The notes: generated by a model not told the origin, from the sequence alone. DNA of 64,000 nucleotides from Pseudomonas chlororaphis (GCF_000783395.1 NZ_JSFK01000005.1:1-64000); one strand, 5' to 3'; counted from the first letter of the stretch, positions 36,296 through 45,380 are shown. Program-made: numbers and translations.

Positions 36296-37396
36296 TCACG
36301 TTTCGCGGGAATACAGCACCACCGCCGCGCGCAGCTTCCCCCGGCCAAACCGGCACATTTTCTCGAATTCCCCATGGCTCACCGGCACATGCTGGCAGTC
36401 CATGGGTTGTCGATGCTGGCTGTGGTCGACATCCGGGTCATGCAGATAAACAAAATCCTCGTCGCAATCGGTCACGACTACCCAGTGCGGCGACTTGGAG
36501 CGAGTCAGTCGATAGCTGCTGATCAACACCAGCGGCTGCCCACCGGCATCAAGCAGGCGCGGCAGATCCATTGAAGCGCCGATCACACACTCGACATCGG
36601 TCTCCTGCAATTGCGCGGTGAACTCCTCGTGCACGAGGCGCATGACGTCTTTTTTATGCGCATCACGCACACCGTCGAGGAACAATGGCCCGGCCAAGCT
36701 CAGTTGCAAACCCACCCTGTAACCCCGACGCCACGCCGCCAACGCCAATCCCTGCGGGCTGCAACCGCCGTGGCCGGAGGTCATGAACACCGTGGTCGCC
36801 TCCCGCCAGATCTGCAATTCTTCGCGCCGCTCCAGCAGGCGCTCAGATTGCAGTGCGCCCATGGCCATCAACAGACAGGCCGGGCCACAGGTGAAATCAG
36901 TGGTTTGCCGGTAGTAGGGCACCTTGATGCTGCGCGAGTCGCGGTGCTGGAGAATGCGTTTCTCCAGCCGCAGGGCATCGGCGTGGTCTTCGTAGTAATC
37001 GTGAATCAGCGCAAAACGCCGGTAGCCATTGCGTTCGTACAACGCGATCGCCGCAGGGTTGTCGATGCGCACCTCCAGGCGCAGGTACGCGCAGTCGTGC
37101 TCCAGCGCCAGCGCTTCAATACGTTGCAGCAGCTGTTTGCTCAGGCCCGTGCCGCGCGCCTCGACGGCCAGTGCAATGGAATACAGCCGCGCAAGCGATG
37201 TGCCGCGATGAAACAACACCAGAGCGTAGCCCAGCAGTCGACCGTCGCATTCGGCCACAAGCAACTGCCCGTGAGCGCGGGTGATCATCCACTGAAAGCT
37301 GCGACTGGTAAGCCGGTCCGTGGTGAAACATTGCATTTCCAGTGCCAGCAGCGCCGGCAAGTCTTCAACTACCGCCAAACGAAATACAGCCTTCAT
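36296..37396 (-). CDS. GNAT acetyltransferase-C39 peptidase fusion
   Basis: 366 residues in two parts. Residues 1-155 form a GNAT acetyltransferase, with the acetyl-CoA loop VEARGTGLSKQLLQRIEALA and the C-terminal ALYERNGYRRF. Residues 160-366 form a C39-type cysteine peptidase with Gln and Cys in QTTDFTCGPACLLMAM, His in SPHWVVVTDCDED and Asp in YLHDPDVDH. No signal peptide, so both act in the cytoplasm. The gene is divergent from the RimK-like ligase with about 92 bases between, so the two likely act on one product: ligate, acetylate or cut. The ATG at 37396 is chosen over 37483. Confidence 0.88.
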   Translation of the reverse strand: MKAVFRLAVVEDLPALLALEMQCFTTDRLTSRSFQWMITRAHGQLLVAECDGRLLGYALVLFHRGTSLARLYSIALAVEARGTGLSKQLLQRIEALALEHDCAYLRLEVRIDNPAAIALYERNGYRRFALIHDYYEDHADALRLEKRILQHRDSRSIKVPYYRQTTDFTCGPACLLMAMGALQSERLLERREELQIWREATTVFMTSGHGGCSPQGLALAAWRRGYRVGLQLSLAGPLFLDGVRDAHKKDVMRLVHEEFTAQLQETDVECVIGASMDLPRLLDAGGQPLVLISSYRLTRSKSPHWVVVTDCDEDFVYLHDPDVDHSQHRQPMDCQHVPVSHGEFEKMCRFGRGKLRAAVVLYSRET

Positions 37397-37488
37397 ATGA
37401 CCACCGTAAAAGTTGCGTAACGAAACGAGACTTTCAAAAAACTTCGTGCTTAATAGAAAAGGTCTTGTTCTCCAACGGATCAATCTCT

Positions 37489-39063
37489 ATGTCAGCGGTA
37501 CAGGGTCATTGGCGCGAAGTATCCGAGCAAAGTTTGCCGGCGGCAACTTATTTAAGTTCGGCGATTAAGGCATCAAGCCAAGTGTTGATTATTGTCGAAC
37601 GCAAGGAAGACTGGGCGTCATACTTCCCCAGTGAAGACATCCTGACGGCGCAGGAATACCTCGAGCACAGCCGCGACAGTGAGCCAGGCAAACGTGTGCA
37701 GGTGATCAATCTGTGCCGCAGCTACAAGTACCTGGGCCACGGTTACTACTGTTCGCTGCTCGCCGAAGCACGCGGCCACAAAGTGATTCCGTCGGTGCGC
37801 ACCATCAGCGAGCTGACGAAAAAATCACTGTACGGTCTGGCATTGGACGATCTCGATAAAACCCTTGAGAAAGCCCTCAGTCATCACCTCTACAGTGATA
37901 CCGAAGGCTTTACGCTGACGCTGTATTTCGGTCGGACCCATATCGAACCATTACAGGATCTGGCCCGACAACTGTTTGAAGTATTTCCCTGTCCGATTCT
38001 GTTAGTTGAGTTTCGCCGAACTAACGGCTGGCACATTGAAGGCATAAAGTCTGGCGCTTTGCACAAGTTGCGCGATGATCAGGAAGATCAGTTCGCCAAT
38101 GCGCTGGACGGTTTCAGTCGTAAAGTCTGGCGTGTACCGCGCTCGCCGCAAGTAGCGCGCTACGACCTGGCGATTCTGCACGATCCACAAGAAGCCTTGC
38201 CGCCATCCAACGCCAAGGCGCTGGCGAATTTTGTCCGGGTCGGCAAGGGCATGGGCATCGATGTCGAACTGATCGAACGCAAGGATTACGCCCGCCTGGC
38301 CGAGTACGACGGCTTGCTGATCCGCGAAACCACCAGCGTCGACAATCACACTTATCGCTTTGCCAAGAAGGCCGAGAGCGAAGGGCTGGTGGTGATGGAT
38401 GACCCGACGTCGATTCTGCGCTGCACCAACAAGGTCTACCTGACCGACCTGCTCAACAGCCATCAACTGGGCATGCCCGCCACCGAGATCCTCTACAAGG
38501 AGCGACCCGAAGACTTCGAGCGGGTAGGCGAGCGCCTCGGCTTTCCGCTGGTATTGAAAATCCCCGACGGCTGTTTTTCCCGTGGTGTGATCAAGGTCGA
38601 AAGCCAGCAGGCCTTGCTCGAAGCGACCGCCGAACTGTTCGAACACTCGGTATTGCTGCTGGCTCAAGAGTTTTTCTACACCGAGTACGACTGGCGTATC
38701 GGCGTGCTCAATCGCAAACCGATCTTCGCCTGCCAATACTTCATGTCCAAGGGCCATTGGCAGATCTACAACCACAAGGCCAAAGGTCAGGACGTCAACG
38801 GCGAATGTCGGACGATGGCGATCCACGAGGCGCCGCGCGCGGTTGTTGAATTGGCGGTAAAGACTGCCAACCTGATCGGCGACGGCCTCTACGGTGTCGA
38901 TCTGAAGCAGGCCGGCGACAAAGTGGTGGTGATTGAAGTCAACGACAACCCCAACCTCGACGCCGGCATCGAAGACGCCTATTTGCACGACGATCTGTAC
39001 TCATTGGTGCTGGAGGAGTTCGTGCGCCGCCTGGAACTCAAACGTCGCGGTCAGGCATGGTGA
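37489..39063 (+). CDS. RimK-family ATP-grasp ligase with N-terminal RLAN-type domain
   Basis: 524 residues. The N-terminal ~200 residues resemble the RLAN domain of RimK-like ATP-grasp proteins. The C-terminal ~320 residues form the ATP-grasp fold: a Lys-containing segment PLVLKIPDGCFSRGVIKVES, LLLAQEFFYTEYDWRIGVLN, and the metal-binding GVDLKQAGDKVVVIEVNDNPN. Such enzymes join an amino acid to a carboxylate or peptide with ATP. The ATG at 37489 has a weak GGA upstream. A CorA-like gene starts seven bases after the stop, so they are co-transcribed. Product unknown. Confidence 0.88.
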   Translation: MSAVQGHWREVSEQSLPAATYLSSAIKASSQVLIIVERKEDWASYFPSEDILTAQEYLEHSRDSEPGKRVQVINLCRSYKYLGHGYYCSLLAEARGHKVIPSVRTISELTKKSLYGLALDDLDKTLEKALSHHLYSDTEGFTLTLYFGRTHIEPLQDLARQLFEVFPCPILLVEFRRTNGWHIEGIKSGALHKLRDDQEDQFANALDGFSRKVWRVPRSPQVARYDLAILHDPQEALPPSNAKALANFVRVGKGMGIDVELIERKDYARLAEYDGLLIRETTSVDNHTYRFAKKAESEGLVVMDDPTSILRCTNKVYLTDLLNSHQLGMPATEILYKERPEDFERVGERLGFPLVLKIPDGCFSRGVIKVESQQALLEATAELFEHSVLLLAQEFFYTEYDWRIGVLNRKPIFACQYFMSKGHWQIYNHKAKGQDVNGECRTMAIHEAPRAVVELAVKTANLIGDGLYGVDLKQAGDKVVVIEVNDNPNLDAGIEDAYLHDDLYSLVLEEFVRRLELKRRGQAW

Positions 39064-39070
39064 GGCGCCG

Positions 39071-39994
39071 ATGATCAACAGCTTCGCACTGAGCCACGGC
39101 GCCCTGCATCGGGTCGAGCGACTGGACGCCGAGGTGATGCTGTTCAGCAACCCCGATGCCGCCGAGCGCGACTTGCTGCACAGTCATTTCAAAGTCGACG
39201 AGCATGCACTGGCGTCAGCGCTGGATCCAGACGAAGTCTCGCGTATCGAGTTCCACCCCGACCATCTGTTCCTGATCTGGAAACGCCCGGAAAACTATTC
39301 CGGCGGTGGCAGTCTGGCATTTGAAGTGTCGTCCTGCGGACTGCTGTTCGCACCGGGGCAACTGCTGGTGATCGCCACCGATGACACGCCGCTGCACGGC
39401 CTCGGCACCCGCCAGCCGTTGAACACGCCGCTGGATGTATTGCTCGATCTGCTGTTCAACAACATCCATCACTACCTCGGGCACCTGAAGGTGATCAAAC
39501 TGGTCGCCCGCGAATTGCAGCAGAAATTCAACGCCTCGATGCAGAACCAGCATCTGGTGCAGATGTTCAACCTCAGCGAAAGCCTGATCTATTACATCAA
39601 CGCGCTGCACAGCAACGGCGCTGTGCTGACGCGGCTGCGCAATCATGCGGAAAAACAGCACTTCGGCAGTGAAGCGCTTGGCCTGATCGACGACCTGATC
39701 ATCGAAAACAACCAGTGCTACAAGCAGGCGGAAATCTACTCGACGGTGTTTTCCGGGTTGATCGATGCGCGCGGCAATCTGATGAACAACAGCATGAACA
39801 ACCTGCTGCGCAAGCTGACGTTGATCAACGTGGTGTTCCTGCCGTTGAACCTGATTGCGAGCATTGGCGGGGTGTCGGAGTTCAGCATGATGACAGCGGG
39901 GACGCCGTGGTGGATTTCCTATCCGGTGTTTCTGACGGTGATGTTGTTGGGGGCGGGGGGGATGTTGTTTGGGTTGCGGCGTTTGGCCAGATGA
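39071..39994 (+). CDS. CorA/ZntB-like transporter
   Basis: 307 residues. A cytoplasmic funnel domain with long helices (LVQMFNLSESLIYYINALHS and ...YKQAEIYSTVFSGLIDAR) precedes two C-terminal membrane segments (LINVVFLPLNLIASI and WWISYPVFLTVMLLGAGGML). The loop between them has IGGVSEFSMM where true CorA has GMN; this alters the ion selectivity filter. GAGG is before the ATG. It follows the RimK-like gene by seven bases, so it shares its transcript. Function and ion unknown. Confidence 0.82.
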   Translation: MINSFALSHGALHRVERLDAEVMLFSNPDAAERDLLHSHFKVDEHALASALDPDEVSRIEFHPDHLFLIWKRPENYSGGGSLAFEVSSCGLLFAPGQLLVIATDDTPLHGLGTRQPLNTPLDVLLDLLFNNIHHYLGHLKVIKLVARELQQKFNASMQNQHLVQMFNLSESLIYYINALHSNGAVLTRLRNHAEKQHFGSEALGLIDDLIIENNQCYKQAEIYSTVFSGLIDARGNLMNNSMNNLLRKLTLINVVFLPLNLIASIGGVSEFSMMTAGTPWWISYPVFLTVMLLGAGGMLFGLRRLAR

Positions 39995-40014
39995 TTTGTA
40001 GTGCTTGATCGGAC

Positions 40015-40087
40015 GCCTTCGCGAGCAGGCTCGCTCCCACAGTGGGAATGCATTTCAACAGGGTGGGAGCGAGCCTGCTCGCGAAGA
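40015..40087. repeat. REP-type inverted repeat, GAGCGAGCCTGCTCGCGAA class
   Basis: Two inverted GAGCGAGCCTGCTCGCGAA arms about 25 bases apart, after the CorA-like gene and before the crotonase gene. Confidence 0.88.
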
Positions 40088-40199
40088 GGCCGGCACAGGC
40101 GAAGTAAAACTCAAGACAGTCCCGCATTTGGCCGAACCGCCACTGTGATGCCTTGTTATAGTTCGGGCCTCATTTTCAGCCCGGTAAAGGATCACTGCC

Positions 40200-41012
40200 A
40201 TGACTCAATACTCCGCCTTCAGCGTCGAACTGGCCGACAACATCGCCCATGTGCAGATCAATCGTCCGGAAAAGATCAACTCGATGAACGCGGCGTTCTG
40301 GAGCGAGGTCGTCGAGATCTTCCAGTGGATCGACGACACCGACGAAGTGCGCGTGGTGGTGCTCAGCGGCAACGGTAAACACTTTTCCTCCGGCATCGAC
40401 CTGATGATGCTCGCCGGCGTCGCCAATGAATTGGGCAAAGACGTTGGCCGCAACGCGCGCCTGCTGCGTAAAAAAATTCTGACCCTGCAAGCCTCGTTCA
40501 ACGCCGTCGACAACTGCCGCAAACCGGTCATCGCCGCCATTCAAGGTTATTGCCTGGGCGGCGCCATCGACCTGATCGCCGCGTGCGATATGCGTTACGC
40601 CGCCGAAGACGCACAATTCTCGATCAAGGAAATCGACATTGGCATGGCCGCCGATGTTGGCACTTTGCAACGGTTGCCACGGATCATCGGTGACGGCATG
40701 CTGCGTGAACTGGCTTACACCGGTCGCACCTTCGGCGCCGAAGAAGCGCGCAGCATCGGCCTGGTCAATCGTGTCTACAACGACAAAGACGCGCTGCTTG
40801 AAGGCGTGTTGGACATCGCTCGCGAGATCGCATCGAAGTCGCCGATCGCGGTGACCGGCACCAAGGAAATGATCAGCTACATGCGCGACCATCGCATCGA
40901 CGACGGTCTCGAATACGTTGCCACCTGGAACGCCGCCATGTTGCAATCCACCGACTTGCGCGTGGCCATGGCCGCCCATATGAGCAAACAGAAACCCGAA
41001 TTTCTGGACTGA
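40200..41012 (+). CDS. Enoyl-CoA hydratase/isomerase family protein (dienoyl-CoA isomerase-like)
   Basis: 270 residues of the crotonase fold. The oxyanion-hole loops are HFSSGIDLMMLAG and IQGYCLGGAIDLIAACDMR, and acidic residues fall in SIKEIDIGMAADVGTLQRLP, in a place typical of delta(3,5)-delta(2,4)-dienoyl-CoA isomerases, where catalytic Asp/Glu line this loop. Acts in unsaturated fatty acid beta-oxidation. nudC follows after six bases, so they form an operon. Confidence 0.88.
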   Translation: MTQYSAFSVELADNIAHVQINRPEKINSMNAAFWSEVVEIFQWIDDTDEVRVVVLSGNGKHFSSGIDLMMLAGVANELGKDVGRNARLLRKKILTLQASFNAVDNCRKPVIAAIQGYCLGGAIDLIAACDMRYAAEDAQFSIKEIDIGMAADVGTLQRLPRIIGDGMLRELAYTGRTFGAEEARSIGLVNRVYNDKDALLEGVLDIAREIASKSPIAVTGTKEMISYMRDHRIDDGLEYVATWNAAMLQSTDLRVAMAAHMSKQKPEFLD

Positions 41013-41018
41013 GAAACC

Positions 41019-41849
41019 ATGACATCTCGCTGGACCACTGCAGTACTGGACACTGATCAACCGGGCGGCTGGGCCGTGGCGCGCAGCCCGGAAGGCTTTT
41101 TGTTCGATGACAATGGCGCGCTGTTCCCACGGGAATGGCTCAAACGTCAGGACCTGTCGGTCCTCGCCGAGCACGGCATCGGCCATCTCGACGGCGAGCC
41201 GGTGTACTTGCTCGAACTGCGCAGCGCCAGCGAGGTGCCGGGGTGCAACTGGAAAGGTCTGCGGGCGTTCATGCTTGATGGCGAGCACACGATCTACAAA
41301 GTGCTCGGTTACGCCGCGCAGATTGGCACCTGGGCCCGCGAGCACCGTTTTTGCGGTAACTGCGGCCAGGCGATGACGCAGGTGCCGCGTGAGCGGGCGA
41401 TGTATTGCCAGCCGTGTGATTTGCGCAGTTATCCGCGGATTTCGCCGAGCATGATCGTGCTGATCACCCGTGGCGACGAGATCCTGCTGGCACGCTCACC
41501 GCGCTTCGTCACCGGGGTTTACAGCACGCTGGCCGGGTTCGCCGAGCCGGGCGAGTCAGCTGAGGATTGCCTGATTCGGGAAGTGCGTGAAGAAGTGCAG
41601 ATCGAGGTGCAGAACATTCAGTACCTGGGCAGCCAGTGCTGGCCGTTCCCGCATTCGATGATGCTCGGCTTCCATGCCGAGTACGCCGGTGGCGAGATTG
41701 TCTGTCAGGAAGACGAGATCGAAGACGCCCAGTGGTTCAACGTGCACGACCTGCCGCCGCTGCCGGCGTCCAAGTCGATTGCCCGTTACCTGATCGACGT
41801 CTACGTGGCGCGGCGCTTAGGCCACGCTGAACCAGTGCTGCCAGGCTAG
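41019..41849 (+). CDS. nudC: NADH pyrophosphatase / RNA decapping NudC
   Basis: 276 residues. A four-Cys zinc ribbon (CGNCGQ...YCQPCD) precedes the Nudix box [24 protein letters not shown], read in parts, and the NudC motif SQCWPFPHS (usual SQPWPFPxS). It hydrolyses NADH and removes NAD caps from RNA. The last 33 bases overlap the 3' end of the convergent TSUP transporter gene. Confidence 0.93.
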   Translation: MTSRWTTAVLDTDQPGGWAVARSPEGFLFDDNGALFPREWLKRQDLSVLAEHGIGHLDGEPVYLLELRSASEVPGCNWKGLRAFMLDGEHTIYKVLGYAAQIGTWAREHRFCGNCGQAMTQVPRERAMYCQPCDLRSYPRISPSMIVLITRGDEILLARSPRFVTGVYSTLAGFAEPGESAEDCLIREVREEVQIEVQNIQYLGSQCWPFPHSMMLGFHAEYAGGEIVCQEDEIEDAQWFNVHDLPPLPASKSIARYLIDVYVARRLGHAEPVLPG

Positions 41850-42596
41850 GCGCACGGTCAAACCCAGCACCACGGTGATGAACACCGGGCGAATGAACTT
41901 GGCGCCGCCGCTGATCGCGGTGCGCGCGCCAAAGAACGCGCCGACCATCACCGACAGGCCCATGCTCAGGCCGATGATCCAGTCCACCTGCCCGGAAAAC
42001 ACGAACACCGACAGCGCCGCAATGTTGCTGACGAAGTTCATGCTGCGCGCCACGCCGCTGGCTTTGACCAGGTCGATCGGATAGAGCAACAGGCTGCTCA
42101 CTGTCCAGAATGCGCCGGTACCGGGGCCGGCCACACCGTCGTAGAAACCGAGGCTGAAGCCTTGGGTCGATTGCCATTTCTTCTTGATCGGTGCGTCGCT
42201 GTCTAGCGGCGCTTTTGGCGTGCCGCCGAATAGCAGGTACAAGCCACAGGCGAACACGATCACCGGGAGCATTTTGTTCAGCCATTCCGCCGGCAGGTAA
42301 TGGGCGACGACGGCGCCGGTCAGTGCGCCGACCAGCGTGCCGACGATGGCGTGGGTCCATTGGCGCGGGTGGAACAGCTTGCGCTTGTAGAAGGTGAAAC
42401 TGGCGGTGGCCGAACCGAACGTCGAGCTGAGTTTGTTCGTGCCGAGCACCAGATGCGGCGGCAGGCCAGCGGTCAGCAGGGCAGGCGTGGTCAACAGACC
42501 GCCACCGCCGGCGATGGCGTCGATGAAACCGGCAATGAAAGCGACAAGGGCCAGGATGGCGAGGGTGGTGAGGTCAACGCTGAGTTCGAAAGGCAT
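41817..42596 (-). CDS. TSUP (sulfite/anion exporter) family transporter
   Basis: 259 residues with about eight hydrophobic segments. The two inverted halves start with [21 protein letters not shown], whose GG-rich loop is a TSUP hallmark, and the second with [20 protein letters not shown]. Substrates of the family include sulfite, sulfonates and other organic anions; the neighbour sfnG hints at sulfur, but this is only inference. It is convergent with, and overlaps, nudC. Confidence 0.88.
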   Translation of the reverse strand: MPFELSVDLTTLAILALVAFIAGFIDAIAGGGGLLTTPALLTAGLPPHLVLGTNKLSSTFGSATASFTFYKRKLFHPRQWTHAIVGTLVGALTGAVVAHYLPAEWLNKMLPVIVFACGLYLLFGGTPKAPLDSDAPIKKKWQSTQGFSLGFYDGVAGPGTGAFWTVSSLLLYPIDLVKASGVARSMNFVSNIAALSVFVFSGQVDWIIGLSMGLSVMVGAFFGARTAISGGAKFIRPVFITVVLGLTVRLAWQHWFSVA

Positions 42597-42689
42597 GGAA
42601 TCGGCTTATTCGGCAGGGCGCAGAACGTGAGCTGCGGGGAGGGCGGTCATGTTACTCATTTCCAAGTGTTGCGGCGACCCGTCTGACGC

Positions 42690-42781
42690 CATCGCTGGCA
42701 AGCCAGCTCCCACAGGTTTTTGCGCTGTACCCAAGATCATTGTTCACCCTGATCCTTGTGGGAGCTGGCTTGCCAGCGATG
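42690..42781. repeat. Inverted repeat, GGAGCTGGCTTGCCAGCGAT class
   Basis: Inverted arms ATCGCTGGCAAGCCAGCTCC and GGAGCTGGCTTGCCAGCGAT about 50 bases apart. This third class differs from the GCTCGC class and also recurs in part at two other places. Confidence 0.88.
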
Positions 42782-42900
42782 AGGACAGTCGAGCCAACAA
42801 GTAAACCAACTGTTGCCCACACAACAACCTGCCAACAAATACCCCTCTACAAAACATCAATCTCACGCCGAACATCAATAAAACCGGGCATTCGAACCCT

Positions 42901-42914
42901 GGCACGCTTGCTGC
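42901..42914 (+). promoter_or_regulatory. Sigma-54 promoter upstream of sfnG
   Basis: TGGCACGCTTGCTGCT contains GG (42901-42902) and GC (42913-42914) with ten bases between. Transcription would start near 42926, giving a ~30-base leader before the ATG at 42956. The sfn genes in other Pseudomonas are under sigma-54 and SfnR control; no sfnR is visible here. Confidence 0.7.
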
Positions 42915-42955
42915 TCTACCACTCCCATCTCCGCAAATGTCCCGAGGACACGCCA

Positions 42956-44038
42956 ATGAGTCAGCAAGCCGTTAAATTTGCCTACTGGGTGCCGAACGTC
43001 AGTGGTGGGCTGGTGGTCAGCAAGATCGAACAGCGCACCGATTGGGGCATCGATTACAACCGCAAACTGGCGCAGATCGCCGAAGCGGCCGGATTCGAAT
43101 ACGCGTTGACGCAGATCCGCTTCACCGCCGGTTATGGCGCCGAGTTCCAGCATGAATCCGTGGCGTTCAGCCATGCACTGCTCGCGGCCACCAGCAAACT
43201 CAAGGTGATCGCCGCAATCCTGCCCGGCCCGTGGCAACCGGCGCTGGCGGCCAAACAACTGGCGACGATCGATCAACTCACCAACGGCCGCATCGCGGTG
43301 AACATCGTCAGTGGCTGGTTCAAGGGCGAGTTCCAGGCCATCGGCGAGCATTGGCTGGAGCACGACGAGCGTTATCGTCGCTCCGAAGAGTTCATTCGTT
43401 CGCTACGGGGCGTTTGGAGCCAGGACAACTTCACCTTTCGCGGCGACTTCTACCGCTTCGACAATTACAGCCTGAAACCGAAACCGCTGGGCCGTCCGGA
43501 GATTTTCCAGGGCGGCAGTTCCCGTGCGGCGCGAGACATGGCCGCGCGGGTGTCGGACTGGTATTTCACCAATGGCAACAGCGTCGAGGGGATCAAGGCG
43601 CAGGTTGACGATATTCGTGCCAAAGCAGCGGCGAACAATCATTCGGTGAAGGTTGGTGTGAATGCCTTCGTCATCGCCCGTGACACCGAAGAAGAGGCAA
43701 GGGCCGTGCTTGCGCAAATCATTGATCAGGCCGATCCAGAGGCAGTGAATGCTTTTGGCGATGCGGCGAAGCAGGCGGGCCGGGCTTCACCGGAGGGCGA
43801 GGGCAACTGGGCGAAATCGACGTTTGAGGATCTGGTGCAATACAACGATGGCTTCAAAACCAATCTGATTGGCACGCCGTTGCAGATTGCCGAACGGATC
43901 GTGGCGTTGAAAGCGGTGGGTGTGGATCTGGTGCTGGCGGGGTTCCTGCACTTTCAGGAAGAGGTCGAATATTTCGGGCGGCGGGTGTTGCCGCTGGTTC
44001 GCGAACTCGAGGCCGAGAAGACTGCCGCTGTTGCCTGA
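42956..44038 (+). CDS. sfnG: Dimethylsulfone monooxygenase SfnG
   Basis: 360 residues, a bacterial luciferase-like (LLM class) FMNH2-dependent enzyme that splits dimethylsulfone to methanesulfinate, giving sulfur during sulfate starvation. It opens with MSQQAVKFAYWVPNVSGG, then has RFTAGYGAEFQHESVAFS and the phosphate-binding VNIVSGWFKGEFQAIG. GAGGA is before the ATG at 42956. It needs a separate flavin reductase, not seen here. A sigma-54 promoter is upstream. Confidence 0.93.
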   Translation: MSQQAVKFAYWVPNVSGGLVVSKIEQRTDWGIDYNRKLAQIAEAAGFEYALTQIRFTAGYGAEFQHESVAFSHALLAATSKLKVIAAILPGPWQPALAAKQLATIDQLTNGRIAVNIVSGWFKGEFQAIGEHWLEHDERYRRSEEFIRSLRGVWSQDNFTFRGDFYRFDNYSLKPKPLGRPEIFQGGSSRAARDMAARVSDWYFTNGNSVEGIKAQVDDIRAKAAANNHSVKVGVNAFVIARDTEEEARAVLAQIIDQADPEAVNAFGDAAKQAGRASPEGEGNWAKSTFEDLVQYNDGFKTNLIGTPLQIAERIVALKAVGVDLVLAGFLHFQEEVEYFGRRVLPLVRELEAEKTAAVA

Positions 44039-44053
44039 CACCCACAAATCCCC

Positions 44054-44138
44054 TGTAGGAGCTGCCGAAGGCTGCGATCTTTTGATTTTGTTTTTTAGGA
44101 TCAAGATCAAAAGATCGCAGCCTTCGGCAGCTACTACA
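44054..44138. repeat. Inverted repeat, GGAGCTGCCGAAGGCTGCGATC class
   Basis: Inverted arms beginning TGTAGGAGCTGCCG, with ATCTTTTGAT in the centre. The right arm has one change (CAGCTACTACA). Between the convergent sfnG and DUF1348 gene. Confidence 0.88.
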
Positions 44139-44148
44139 GGGTCGATTG

Positions 44149-44628
44149 TTACAGGCCCAGGTCAGACAGGCTCGGGTGATCATCCGGGCGCCGGCCCAGT
44201 GGCCAGTGGAACTTGCGTTCGCTCTCCTTGATCGGCATATCGTTGATGCACGCATAGCGCTGGAACATCAGGCCTTGCTCGTCGAATTCCCAGTTTTCGT
44301 TGCCGTAAGAGCGGAACCAGTTACCCGAGTCATCGTGCCATTCATAGGCGTAACGCACCGCGATGCGGGTATCGGAGTAGGCCCATAGCTCCTTGATCAA
44401 ACGATAATCCAGCTCCTTCGCCCATTTGCGGGTCAGGAAGGCCTTGGCTTCTTCGCGGTTGTTGGCGAACTCGGCGCGGTTACGCCATTTGGTGTCGAGG
44501 GTGTAAGCCAGTGAAACCCGCTCCGGGTCGCGGGAGTTCCAGCCATCCTCGGCCAGGCGAACTTTCTCGATGGCTGATTCACGGTTGAAGGGCGGCAATG
44601 GCGGACGTACCTGGGCTGCAGTAGACAT
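44149..44628 (-). CDS. DUF1348 (SnoaL/NTF2-like) protein
   Basis: 159 residues of the NTF2-like cone fold with the DUF1348 series [48 protein letters not shown], and WRF-type ends ([18 protein letters not shown]). The family is uncharacterised and is usually placed next to a TetR gene, as here. The upstream TetR ends 55 bases away, so the two are likely one transcript under the TetR operator. Confidence 0.9.
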   Translation of the reverse strand: MSTAAQVRPPLPPFNRESAIEKVRLAEDGWNSRDPERVSLAYTLDTKWRNRAEFANNREEAKAFLTRKWAKELDYRLIKELWAYSDTRIAVRYAYEWHDDSGNWFRSYGNENWEFDEQGLMFQRYACINDMPIKESERKFHWPLGRRPDDHPSLSDLGL

Positions 44629-44683
44629 GTTCAGTCTCCCGATCTAATTAATAATTGAACAACAAGTCCGGCTTATTAAGGCG

Positions 44684-45247
44684 TTACAGGTCCAATAACT
44701 TTCGCGCCATGCATTGCGCATTATCGGCGGCACTGTGATCACCCATCACAAGCGCTACGGTAATGGCGCCGTCAATCAGGATCAGCAGCTGTTTGGCCAG
44801 CAGTTGCGGATCCTCGGCACCATGTTCGGTACACAGCTCGCACACGTAGTCGAGCAGCTTCTGTTTGTGTTCTTTGGCGACCAGCCGAACCGGGTCCTGA
44901 GGGTCGCCGGTCTCGCCGCTGGTGTTGATGAAGGCGCAGCCGCGAAAGCCTTCCGAGGCGAACCAGCTCTTGAGCACGGTGAACAGATTGAGCAGGCGAT
45001 CGGCCGGGGTTTCGGCCTGATCGACAGCGCTTCTGTACCAATGCATCCAGCGCACGTCACGGCGTTGCAGGGCGGCAACGGTCAGGGCGTCTTTGTCGGC
45101 AAAGTAACGGTAGATGCTTTTTCTGGAGACGCCGGCGGTTTTCACCAGAAGATCCATGCTGGTGGCAGCGATGCCACTTTTGTAGATCAACTTTTCGGTG
45201 ACATCCAGAATGATGTCGCGTGTGTCGTTGCTAGTGATTTCGTTCAT
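44684..45247 (-). CDS. TetR-family transcriptional regulator
   Basis: 187 residues. The N-terminal helix-turn-helix reads TSMDLLVKTAGVSRKSIYRYFADKDAL, and the C-terminal ligand-binding part is AcrR-like. The ATG at 45247 is chosen because the preceding 12 codons show no site. A likely self-operator lies 12 bases upstream (45260-45273). It is the probable repressor of itself and the DUF1348 gene. Confidence 0.9.
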   Translation of the reverse strand: MNEITSNDTRDIILDVTEKLIYKSGIAATSMDLLVKTAGVSRKSIYRYFADKDALTVAALQRRDVRWMHWYRSAVDQAETPADRLLNLFTVLKSWFASEGFRGCAFINTSGETGDPQDPVRLVAKEHKQKLLDYVCELCTEHGAEDPQLLAKQLLILIDGAITVALVMGDHSAADNAQCMARKLLDL

Positions 45248-45259
45248 GTGACAAACAGT

Positions 45260-45273
45260 AGAACGATTGTTCT
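45260..45273. promoter_or_regulatory. Palindromic operator for the TetR regulator
   Basis: AGAAC-GATT-GTTCT is a perfect five-base palindrome of the size TetR proteins bind, just ahead of the regulator start and in the only upstream space left by a REP at 45313. Confidence 0.6.
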
Positions 45274-45312
45274 CCTTGGTCAAGCAAGTATTTTTATTGC
45301 TGGTGAAATCGC

Positions 45313-45380
45313 TTTCGCGAGCAGGCTCGCTCCCACAGGGGAATGCATTTCAAAGGTGGGAGCGAGCCTGCTCGCGAAGG
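45313..45380. repeat. REP-type inverted repeat, GAGCGAGCCTGCTCGCGAA class
   Basis: Two inverted TTCGCGAGCAGGCTCGCTCC arms separated by ~20 bases, between the divergent TetR and pssA genes. Confidence 0.88.

Noticed and set aside
37342..37488. 49-codon upstream extension of the RimK-like gene
   Set aside because: It overlaps the divergent GNAT-C39 start and intergenic region and lacks a site; the family N terminus fits 37489.
9191..45380. Regularly shaped palindromes considered as CRISPR repeats
   Set aside because: They are single inverted pairs scattered between genes, not direct repeats with unique spacers, and no cas genes are present.
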